A program made the translations under genes and the position numbers. Of a stretch of 64,000 nucleotides of DNA, positions 16,413 to 23,743 are shown piece after piece. This stretch comes from CBDCWQ01 sp965223435 (GTDB lineage Bacteria; Myxococcota; Kuafuiibacteriia; Kuafuiibacteriales; Kuafuiibacteriaceae). The stretch covers positions 1,116,001 through 1,180,000 of the forward strand of contig CBDCWQ010000021.1 of assembly GCA_965223435.1 (NCBI GenBank), given 5' to 3'. The notes beneath the pieces are model-generated. The model did not search any database, was not told the DNA's origin, and saw only the letters and a list, made by a program, of their open reading frames with translations. The first letter of the stretch is position 1; every line of letters starts with the position of its first letter.

Positions 16413-18647
16413 ATGTCTTCAACACGCATTTCACAGCGACAGTTCCGACGAAACATTCAGCCCGCTACGCTTGAACAGATCAAGCAGAGGGCGACCCAAA
16501 ACGGGGTGGATTTAAGCCCTGAACAAGAACAGGCGCTTCGGGACTCGGACTTGGACGGCAATGGCGTGATTGGGGACTCCGACCGAGAGGTTCTCGAAGC
16601 GTGGCGAAACATCGATGGCCTCGATACCAACGGGTCTTCGCGGTCGGTCGACTACCGACGGGGTGGCGGCTTCGATGTGGCTCGGGCGTTGGCCAATAAC
16701 GCAAATCCACGCGCGAACGCCCGCCGTGATCGCCAGTGGGCGCAGGACTTCCGTTCGGACCTGCCTTCACGCCTGGGCAGCACTTCTCTCACGGCCGATG
16801 AGCGTACCCGGATTCAGGACCGAACGCAGGGACTCTCGGGTTCCGACTTGCTTCAAGAGACCAGGCAACTGGATCAAGCCATGCGGAGCCCAAATCCCGA
16901 GCGTGCTCTGTTGCAGCATGACCTGAATCAAGACAGCAATTTTCAGAGTCTCTCGGTAGGCGTTCGCGCGGATGCGCAAACGGCCCTTTCGCGTCACGCT
17001 TCCGACCCCGCGGCGAGGCAGTCCATACGGGCGTTGTCAACCGCGCCTGGGTTTCAGGGGCTGTCTGACGCCGAGCAGTCACGTCTGGTACAGCATGCCG
17101 GCCAGCGGGGCAGTGATGTGGGGGCTTTTACCCGCGATGGGGCCACAACCCTGATGAATTCACCCGCGTACCAGTCCGCGGATACGGCGGGGCAGACGCG
17201 TCAGCTTCGAACGCTGCTGGACCGATCTACGAATAGGGCTGCCCTGGCCGCAGACCCCAATGTACGTCGCCTCAACGCCGATACCCGTCGTCAGGTGATG
17301 ACGCAGATGGACGGCCATGTCGCCGACCCTGCTGCGCGTGCCAATTTGCGACAGGTGGCCACGGACCCGAGCTTTGGCCGACTGTCTCGAGCACACCAAA
17401 GACAAACGCTTGGAATCCTTGCCCGCCGGCCGCAAGACGCGGCCCTTACGAGAAATCTCCGCGACATCACGGGCAGTGCGAATTTTAGAGGGATGAGCGA
17501 CGCCAACAAGACTCGGGTCTTAGGCATGGTGTCTCGGCACCGAACCAATGCAACCTACGGCCGTGACCTGTCCCGATTGGTGCGGCATCGGAACTTCTCA
17601 GCGCTTTCGACCCGCGACCAACAACGTACCTTAAATGTGTTCCAGAACACCACTCCGGCGGGCCGGCGCGCTCTTCAAAGCGTGATGGGGCGCCAGGTGA
17701 ATGGACAACCGGCGCTCACCAGCCGCGGGTACGGTCGGACGGGAACGTTGATTTCTCAGCTTGACCGGCTTTCTCGTGGGTCCATCGACGGCCGACTGAC
17801 GCAGCAAAACGGGACGGCCATTCCGAGAAGCGCGGTCACGGAGCAGCTCCTTCAGGAGGTTGCGAACCCGGATGCCCAGATCAATCAACACAATCGTGGT
17901 ACCTGCACGGTCACCAGCATGAGCCACAGCTTGGCCCAGCGAAACCCGGCCGAGTATGCGCGTTTGGTGACGGACCTCGCGACAACAGGGCGCTCTCGCT
18001 TGGCCAATGGTGATCAGATAAACGTTCCGGCTCAAGGGGGGGCCTGGCAGCAGGACAACAGCAATCGCACGCACGGTGAACGGCTGTTGCAGTCGGCCTT
18101 GATGGACTATGCTCGACCTGGTTCCAACTACCAAAACTGGAACGCCGGTGCCGACGGCACACGCAATACCGCTGACGATGGCTTCCCAGATCCAACAAAT
18201 CCCGCGCTTCGTTCCATCGACGGCTACGCGGATCGCAACGGTTCGGGACTGATTCCTTCCGAGCAGGTTCGTGTGCTTGAGGGGCTCCACGGGCGCGACT
18301 ACGAAAGCTACACGGGCTCCTTCAATTTCCGCGACGACCAGCGGGACATGACGGACCGCGTGCAGTCCGAACTTCGCAGTACCGGCGCGCCGGTTCATGT
18401 GGATGTGGCTTGGGGCAACGGGGGTTCGCATGCCCTCGAGGTGCTCAGGGTCCAAAACGGCCGGGTGTTCTTTCGCAATCCGTGGGGTGGGGGTAACGTC
18501 GGCGCCACCGGAAGCACGAACGGCACGGCAGCCAACAACACCGGTGCCGGCCCGACGCGGCAGGTCGCCAACGGAGCCAATGGTGTAGAATCAATGACCA
18601 TGCAGGATTTCCGAAGACATATCCAGCGCGTCTATGTACAAGACTAA
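16413..18647 (+). CDS. Papain-like cysteine peptidase with EF-hand-like motif and helical repeats
   Basis: A 744-residue protein without a signal peptide. Near residues 45-65 is an EF-hand-like loop D-L-D-G-N-G-V-I-G-D-S-D. Residues 110-420 carry degenerate repeats of about 35 residues around L-S-D/R-A-x-Q-S/R-R-x-x-x-x, with DPAAR spacers. The C-terminal 260 residues look like a C39/papain-type peptidase: C498 in N-R-G-T-C-T-V-T-S-M, H673 in G-G-S-H-A-L-E-V-L and N689 in F-F-R-N-P-W-G-G make a plausible Cys-His-Asn triad. Such domains occur in secreted toxins and effectors; export would have to be by a non-Sec route. The ATG at 16413 (MSSTRISQ) is chosen over an in-frame start at 16389. An AT-rich stretch upstream (16330-16380) may be the promoter. 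Confidence 0.75.
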   Translation: MSSTRISQRQFRRNIQPATLEQIKQRATQNGVDLSPEQEQALRDSDLDGNGVIGDSDREVLEAWRNIDGLDTNGSSRSVDYRRGGGFDVARALANNANPRANARRDRQWAQDFRSDLPSRLGSTSLTADERTRIQDRTQGLSGSDLLQETRQLDQAMRSPNPERALLQHDLNQDSNFQSLSVGVRADAQTALSRHASDPAARQSIRALSTAPGFQGLSDAEQSRLVQHAGQRGSDVGAFTRDGATTLMNSPAYQSADTAGQTRQLRTLLDRSTNRAALAADPNVRRLNADTRRQVMTQMDGHVADPAARANLRQVATDPSFGRLSRAHQRQTLGILARRPQDAALTRNLRDITGSANFRGMSDANKTRVLGMVSRHRTNATYGRDLSRLVRHRNFSALSTRDQQRTLNVFQNTTPAGRRALQSVMGRQVNGQPALTSRGYGRTGTLISQLDRLSRGSIDGRLTQQNGTAIPRSAVTEQLLQEVANPDAQINQHNRGTCTVTSMSHSLAQRNPAEYARLVTDLATTGRSRLANGDQINVPAQGGAWQQDNSNRTHGERLLQSALMDYARPGSNYQNWNAGADGTRNTADDGFPDPTNPALRSIDGYADRNGSGLIPSEQVRVLEGLHGRDYESYTGSFNFRDDQRDMTDRVQSELRSTGAPVHVDVAWGNGGSHALEVLRVQNGRVFFRNPWGGGNVGATGSTNGTAANNTGAGPTRQVANGANGVESMTMQDFRRHIQRVYVQD

Positions 18648-18687
18648 GGCGTGATGGCACCAAGTCAATACGGTCTGTTCGTGGGGG

Positions 18688-18835
18688 TTAAACACGAACG
18701 CACAAGTTCGAAGCCAGGTGCCAGGCAAAGCCGGGCCCGAGGGGCTCGTGGAGCGTACACGGATGTACGCGAGCCGGCACCAGAGAGTTCAATGCCGCAT
18801 CGTGCCTGGATCCGGACTTGTGCGTTTCTGTTGAG
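18688..18835 (-). mobile_element. MITE-like element, copy A
   Basis: About 148 bp bounded by imperfect terminal inverted repeats: left TTAAACACGAACGCACAAGT, right end reverse-complements to TCAACAGAAACGCACAAGT. The interior matches, in opposite orientation, 62040-62176 (shared blocks include TTCGAAGCCAGGTG, GTGAGCCGGCACC with one change, and AATGCCGCATCGTGCCTGG). No transposase is encoded. The element contains the ATG and about the first 14 codons of the SUMF1-like gene at 18792. Confidence 0.75.
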
Positions 18836-19721
18836 TGTGGCTTTCCTGCTGTCGCCTTCTCCCGTGCAGGCCGCCAATACCAAAACAAAGGAAAAAAAGA
18901 TGGATCATGAGATGATCGCGACGCCTGGCGGAGATTTCAAGATGGGGATCTCCAAAGAGCAGGCTCAGCAAGTGGTTTCTGGGTACTATGCCAGCACGGC
19001 TATGGTCTCTCCTTACATGTATTATCGGGAAGCGCCTATTCATACCGTCAAGGTCAAGCCGTTCAAGATTTCGAAGTTCGAGGTGACCAACCAAGAGTAC
19101 AAGGCGTTTGTGGACTCCGGAGGTTACCAGAACAAAGCGTATTGGGACGCGCTCATCGAGCCAGTAGAGCTGAATACCGACCTCATGGGCTGGGACCGAA
19201 TCGCACTTCTTGTTGACGCTACGAAAAAGCCCGGTCCAAGTACGTGGCGCGATGGAAGTTATGCAAGCGGCACCGCACGGCACCCTGTCGAGGGTGTTTC
19301 TTGGTACGAGGCGGTGGCTTATTGCACTTGGAAGAAGATGAGACTGCCGACCGAAGCGGAGTGGGAATATGCGGCCCGCGGAATGGATGGGAGAAAATAC
19401 CCCTGGGGCGATGACGCAGGTGTTATTCTGCGTCATTCCAAAAAAAGTCCTTCTGGGCATTCTTCGGCGGTGGGTACTTTTGTCGAAGACAAGAGCCCCT
19501 TTGGGGTTATGGGTCTTGCAAGTAATGTTGCGGAATGGGTGTTTGATAGATGGCATTACTATCCAGACGCACCCCTAGATCCCGAGAAGCCTGAAGATCG
19601 GTTTGGTATCATCCGAGGTGGGCATTACAGCTCTCTCCTCATCGAAATGCGCACCACCCACCGCCTGAAGAAAGACCGTCTGGAAAGGAACGCACCCTAC
19701 GGGTTTCGGTGCGTTCAGTAG
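18792..19721 (+). CDS. Exported SUMF1/FGE-domain protein (non-catalytic type)
   Basis: A 309-residue protein whose ATG at 18792 gives a signal peptide ending in SPSPVQA. The rest is a formylglycine-generating-enzyme-type domain: G-G-D-F-K-M-G, F-E-V-T-N-Q-E-Y, H-P-V-E-G-V-S-W-Y-E-A-V-A-Y-C, R-L-P-T-E-A-E-W-E-Y-A-A-R-G, Y-P-W-G-D, N-V-A-E-W-V and R-G-G-H-Y-S with G-F-R-C at the end. The catalytic Cys pair of true FGE enzymes is absent (Ser-Ser follows R-G-G-H-Y), so sulfatase activation is unlikely; many such domains only bind sugars or partners. The start codon and first third of the signal peptide lie inside a MITE-like element, so secretion of this protein may have been rebuilt by the insertion. 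Confidence 0.85.
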   Translation: MPHRAWIRTCAFLLSVAFLLSPSPVQAANTKTKEKKMDHEMIATPGGDFKMGISKEQAQQVVSGYYASTAMVSPYMYYREAPIHTVKVKPFKISKFEVTNQEYKAFVDSGGYQNKAYWDALIEPVELNTDLMGWDRIALLVDATKKPGPSTWRDGSYASGTARHPVEGVSWYEAVAYCTWKKMRLPTEAEWEYAARGMDGRKYPWGDDAGVILRHSKKSPSGHSSAVGTFVEDKSPFGVMGLASNVAEWVFDRWHYYPDAPLDPEKPEDRFGIIRGGHYSSLLIEMRTTHRLKKDRLERNAPYGFRCVQ

Positions 19722-19943
19722 TGGCTTCTTCTGTCAGGTTACCAATTCACCTGTTGTAAGAACCAGACGGTGTAGCCAGAGGTACGTTTTGGTGCCGCGT
19801 TCGGCCTATTCTTTGTATCCCATGAAATACAGTGACGTTTTCGGGACCTCCATTTTCGGCCATCGGATGGCACGGGCATTGCTCAAGGACAAAGCAACGG
19901 CTCTTGCTGAACAAAGGGCCCACCAATGCTTTACGAGGTCACC

Positions 19944-20423
19944 ATGGAAACGCCAAATTTCAAAGAAGACACGCATAGGACGCCCACCGACAGTGGTCGG
20001 CCCACGACACGCGTCATCCTACAGCTTTTAATGCGATACACAGAGTCCGCAGCCCCCTCAATCGGGACTCTTGCCAAGCACTTAGACATCAGCATTCGAA
20101 CTCTTCAGAGGCGATTGCGCAAAGAGGGGGTCACGCACCTAGAGCTCCTCGAGCGGGTTCGCAGGGAGAAAGCCGAAGGCTATCTGCGCGACACCCACAT
20201 GTCAGTGAAAGAGATTTCAGTCCTTCTTGGATTTTCTGATCAAAGTTCGTTTTGTCGTGCATTCAAGCGATGGACAGGGTCTACGCCCTCTCGTTTTCGC
20301 CGCCGAGCGCGAACGACTGCCCACGCCGTGGTTCGGCGCCCAGACTCTCGTTCTTCGGTGGTTACCCACAGCGAGCTCGGGGCTTCTTCCGACGATTCTT
20401 CGTGGTTTCTTCGCTGCGCCTAG
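19944..20423 (+). CDS. AraC-family helix-turn-helix regulator, DNA-binding domain only
   Basis: A 159-residue protein, started at the ATG at 19944 with GAGGT five bases upstream. Residues about 30-115 are the double helix-turn-helix of AraC/XylS regulators: S-I-G-T-L-A-K-H-L-D-I-S-I-R-T-L-Q-R-R-L, then S-V-K-E-I-S-V-L-L-G-F-S-D-Q-S-S-F-C-R-A-F-K-R-W-T-G and the family P-S-R-F-R. There is no ligand-binding domain. The C-terminal 40 residues are basic then Ser-rich and unlike the family. It sits upstream of the NosP-type signalling operon and might regulate it or the SUMF1-like gene; that is inference. Confidence 0.85.
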   Translation: METPNFKEDTHRTPTDSGRPTTRVILQLLMRYTESAAPSIGTLAKHLDISIRTLQRRLRKEGVTHLELLERVRREKAEGYLRDTHMSVKEISVLLGFSDQSSFCRAFKRWTGSTPSRFRRRARTTAHAVVRRPDSRSSVVTHSELGASSDDSSWFLRCA

Positions 20424-20508
20424 TACACCACCCCACACGAAGACCTCGGCCGGCGCGCTTTAGAGGATCCCCGGCCAACCATAGGTTGGAACTTCTTGTA
20501 GGCACGGA

Positions 20509-20536
20509 GCGCACTCCTTCCCTCAAGGGAGTGCGC
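20509..20536 (+). terminator. Perfect 9-bp stem hairpin downstream of the AraC-type gene
   Basis: GCGCACTCC (20509-20517) pairs with GGAGTGCGC (20528-20536) around a ten-base loop. No T-run follows, so it could end the AraC-type transcript or be a leader structure of the kinase operon that starts 100 bp later. Confidence 0.45.
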
Positions 20537-20636
20537 TTGGCCGATGCCATTCGCTCAAGAGTCGGTGGCGCGGTGAGTTCGATTTCAGGAAGTGTTTCAT
20601 CTACAATGGTAGGCGAGGATGGTCGTTGTAGCGTAG

Positions 20637-22661
20637 ATGGAGCGATCAACTGGGCTCGGGGGCCGATTTCTCAATCTCGTCGACTGGTTTGTTCCTGAAT
20701 CTGCCGGTTCTTCAGGCGACTCCCAACATCGAGCAAGACTCACTGTATCTTTCGCCATGGCGGGGGCCCTATGGGCGCCACTGCTGGCGGTTTGTCATTG
20801 GATCTTGGGAGCCGTGGAGAGCGCGTGGATCATCACCGCGGGTTCTCTTCTCGGCTTATATTCCTTGTTTATCGTTCGAGAGATGCGCTCGCAGGTTGCG
20901 GCTGCACATTGGCTCGTCTTTCAACTTTGGGCCATCGTTGCGTCTGTCTCCTGCTTCTCTGGTGGGATGAAGTCGCCGGCCCTGCCGTGGCTCAGTGTGG
21001 TTCCAATGGCGGCGGCTTTTCTGGCCGGACGACGTGCCGCCCGTTTTTGGGCCTTGATGTCCCTTTTGTGTGTGGTGGGGATGTACGCTGGTTTGCGCCT
21101 TGGTGTTGGGTTTGGCAACACTCTAAGTGAGCGTGGAAATCATATTGTTCTCTTGGTGAGTCTTTCTTCTCTGGTGACTTTGGTGCTCATGCTTTCGTTC
21201 ATTGCTGAAACTATGAACCGCCTGGCCACTGCAGGTTTGAAAGAAGCTAAAGAAGTTGCAGAAGAAGAAGCTGAATCCAAAGGCCGGCTCTTGAGTGCCA
21301 TGTGTCACGAAATTCGCGCATCCATGGAGGGCATCATGGGTGCCGGCTCGCTCCTCGAGTCTACGTCATTAAGCGCTGAGCAGCACCGCTTCCTTAAGCT
21401 TAGCCAGACCTCGAGTCAGAACTTGTTGTCTTTGGCCGATGGGTTCTTGAGCCTCTCCAAGGTTGAGACCGGAAGGACTCAACTGGACGTCGGCCGTTTT
21501 GGGCTTCGCCGATTGGTGAAGGACTGTATGCAGGTTGCGACTATTGATGCGAAACAAAAGGGGCTTGAGCTATCGTGCTCCATTGGTAAGAGCGTTCCCG
21601 CTTGGGTGGCAGGGGATTCACAGAAGCTTTCCCAAGTGATGGGCCATCTTCTCAGCAATGCGGTCAAGTATACTCGCAAGGGAAGCATCAAAGTCATCGT
21701 ACGGCATCCACGCGATGAAGATCTCCGGAGCGCTGGCTTTGTTGAGTTTCTCGTCAAAGACAGTGGGCCCGGAGTTGCTGAGCACCATAAGTCGCAGCTA
21801 TTTGAACCATTTTTCCACCGTGAAGAGTCCAATGGCTGTCGTTCGGGTCTCGGCCTGGGTTTGGCCATGAGCCGAGAGCTGGTGACCTTGATGGGGGGAA
21901 AGATCGGTGTGGACAGCGTGTTCGGAGAGGGCAGCACCTTTTGGTTTCGAGTTCGCCTGACGGAGAGTGCAGCGCCGACCGAAGATCTCAGTTGGCGAAC
22001 GCAATCCATTGCTGCGATCGAAGAAAAGAGGCCCGGCGAGCCCTCGAGGGTGCTTTTGGTTGAAGACGACCCATGTCACCGGGAGATCGCGAGCCAAATG
22101 CTGGTGACGTTGGGCTGCCGTGTCGAACTCGCGAGCAACGGCAAGGAAGCGGTTGCTGCGGCCGAAAATCGTTTCTTTGATCTTATCTTGATGGACTGCC
22201 GCATGCCAAGAATGGATGGGTTCGCGGCGTGCAAACACATCCGCGAGCTTCCACAGCATCTTAAGACCCCTATTGTGGCTTTGACGGCAAATACCATGAA
22301 AGGTGAAGAATCGAGATGTCGGGCCGCTGGCATGAATGACCACGTTCCGAAGCCAGTACGATGGAAGGCTATCAACGACGTGGTCGAACAATGGTGCCCC
22401 TTACCGGAGAGTTCAGATCTTACTGAAGCTCAGCCGGATGCTATGAGACACGAGCTCGAGAATGGACTCGAGAATGCAGAGGATCCGGAGGCGGCAGGAG
22501 TCAGCGATGACTTGAGCGTTTCAGCCGACGGACAGGCGCAAAAAACGGAAGAACAACCAAAAAGGGAAGAGGAACAGAGCAATGAATCAGAGCAAGCTTC
22601 GCGTCCGGAAGGGCGTATCGCACTCAAAGGATCCCGGTACGGCAGCTCGAGAGCTGTATGA
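20637..22661 (+). CDS. Membrane hybrid histidine kinase with C-terminal receiver
   Basis: A 674-residue sensor kinase. About five hydrophobic segments cover residues 35-195, then a coiled helix leads to the HisKA box M-C-H-E-I-R-A-S-M-E-G (H224; the usual Thr-Pro after Arg is Ala-Ser). The ATPase domain has N-A-V-K-Y-T, D-S-G-P-G-V and G-L-G-L-G-L-A. A receiver (about 465-585) has E-D-D, phospho-acceptor D in L-I-L-M-D-C-R-M-P and the Lys of V-P-K-P-V. A Glu/Gln-rich tail follows. Its last 80 bp overlap the FIST gene, so the two are translationally coupled and very likely work in one pathway. The sensory signal of the membrane part is unknown. Confidence 0.9.
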   Translation: MERSTGLGGRFLNLVDWFVPESAGSSGDSQHRARLTVSFAMAGALWAPLLAVCHWILGAVESAWIITAGSLLGLYSLFIVREMRSQVAAAHWLVFQLWAIVASVSCFSGGMKSPALPWLSVVPMAAAFLAGRRAARFWALMSLLCVVGMYAGLRLGVGFGNTLSERGNHIVLLVSLSSLVTLVLMLSFIAETMNRLATAGLKEAKEVAEEEAESKGRLLSAMCHEIRASMEGIMGAGSLLESTSLSAEQHRFLKLSQTSSQNLLSLADGFLSLSKVETGRTQLDVGRFGLRRLVKDCMQVATIDAKQKGLELSCSIGKSVPAWVAGDSQKLSQVMGHLLSNAVKYTRKGSIKVIVRHPRDEDLRSAGFVEFLVKDSGPGVAEHHKSQLFEPFFHREESNGCRSGLGLGLAMSRELVTLMGGKIGVDSVFGEGSTFWFRVRLTESAAPTEDLSWRTQSIAAIEEKRPGEPSRVLLVEDDPCHREIASQMLVTLGCRVELASNGKEAVAAAENRFFDLILMDCRMPRMDGFAACKHIRELPQHLKTPIVALTANTMKGEESRCRAAGMNDHVPKPVRWKAINDVVEQWCPLPESSDLTEAQPDAMRHELENGLENAEDPEAAGVSDDLSVSADGQAQKTEEQPKREEEQSNESEQASRPEGRIALKGSRYGSSRAV

Positions 22662-23736
22662 TGCCATTTATCAACCCGACGCGGCTCTGACGCTGTTCTA
22701 TTGTTCGTCTGACTACGATCTCGACCAGCTTGGCGCATCTTTGAGTCAATGTTTTAAAGACGCAAACCTACTGGGGTGCACGACGGCCGGAGAAATCACG
22801 CCTGTGGGTTACTTGAGTGGGGCCCTGACCGGAGTCAGCATTGCATCGGACCATTTCACTGCTGTGACGGCGAGGGTCAACGACCTAAAGACATTCAGGT
22901 TTGGTGACGGCGAGTCCTTGGCGCGTGACCTAGCCAGTCGCTTGGAGGCTCGGGGTTTTTCTCCCAACGGTCGCAACACTTTTGGCTATCTGCTTATCGA
23001 CGGACTATCCATGCAAGAAGAAGGTGTGGTGAGTGCCATTCACCGCGGAATGGGCGATATTCAGCTCTTTGGGGGCTCCGCCGGAGACGGTACACGGTTC
23101 GAAAGTGCACACATTTATCATGAGGGAGCGTTTCATACCGATGCTGCCGTGTTTACGCTTGTGCACACCCTCCATAAGTTCAAGGTCTTTAAGACCCAAC
23201 ATTTCGAGTCGTCGTCCGAGAAGATGGTGGTCACCGAGGCTGACCCCGGTCGTAGAATCGTCACGGAGATCAATGGAGAATCAGCGGGCAAAGAATATGC
23301 TCGGGTCGTGGGTCTCGACATCAAAAAGCTCACGCCCATGATCTTTGCGACCCATCCGGTTGTGGTCAAAGTAGGCGGTAACTACTACGTTCGCTCCATT
23401 CAGAAGGTCAACGAAGATGGTAGCCTTACCTTCTTTTGCGCCATTGACGAAGGAATCGTACTTACCGTTGCCAGCGGAGTGGACCTCATTGAAAATCTTA
23501 ACGAGTTATTCTTAGGAATATCTCGGGATATTGGTGATCCGCAGCTGGTGCTTGGATGCGACTGTATTCTTCGGCACCTCGAGATCAAAGACCGGGGCAT
23601 CAGAGAAACGGTGGGTGATATTTTGGCCAAGAACAATGTGATCGGATTCGCTACCTATGGAGAGCAGTTCAACGCCATGCATGTGAACCAGACCTTCACC
23701 GGAGTCGCGATAGCGGCAGAAGAACAGAGCGTTTGA
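22582..23736 (+). CDS. FIST-domain protein, NosP-like haem/NO sensor candidate
   Basis: A 384-residue cytoplasmic protein with FIST N- and C-terminal domains: G-V-S-H-S-K-D-P-G-T-A-A near the start, L-L-G-C-T-T-A-G-E-I (the FIST_N hallmark), F-G-G-S-A-G-D-G and, in the C-terminal half, an E-I-N-G-E-S-A-G-K-E-Y motif and L-G-C-D-C-I-L-R. FIST proteins in operons with hybrid histidine kinases include NosP, a haem-based NO sensor that inhibits its kinase NahK. The kinase 7 bp downstream is NahK-like. The start at 22582, inside the upstream kinase gene, is needed to include the family's N-terminal strand. Haem binding is inference from this family and context. Confidence 0.87.
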   Translation: MNQSKLRVRKGVSHSKDPGTAARELYDAIYQPDAALTLFYCSSDYDLDQLGASLSQCFKDANLLGCTTAGEITPVGYLSGALTGVSIASDHFTAVTARVNDLKTFRFGDGESLARDLASRLEARGFSPNGRNTFGYLLIDGLSMQEEGVVSAIHRGMGDIQLFGGSAGDGTRFESAHIYHEGAFHTDAAVFTLVHTLHKFKVFKTQHFESSSEKMVVTEADPGRRIVTEINGESAGKEYARVVGLDIKKLTPMIFATHPVVVKVGGNYYVRSIQKVNEDGSLTFFCAIDEGIVLTVASGVDLIENLNELFLGISRDIGDPQLVLGCDCILRHLEIKDRGIRETVGDILAKNNVIGFATYGEQFNAMHVNQTFTGVAIAAEEQSV

Positions 23737-23743
23737 GGGCACT

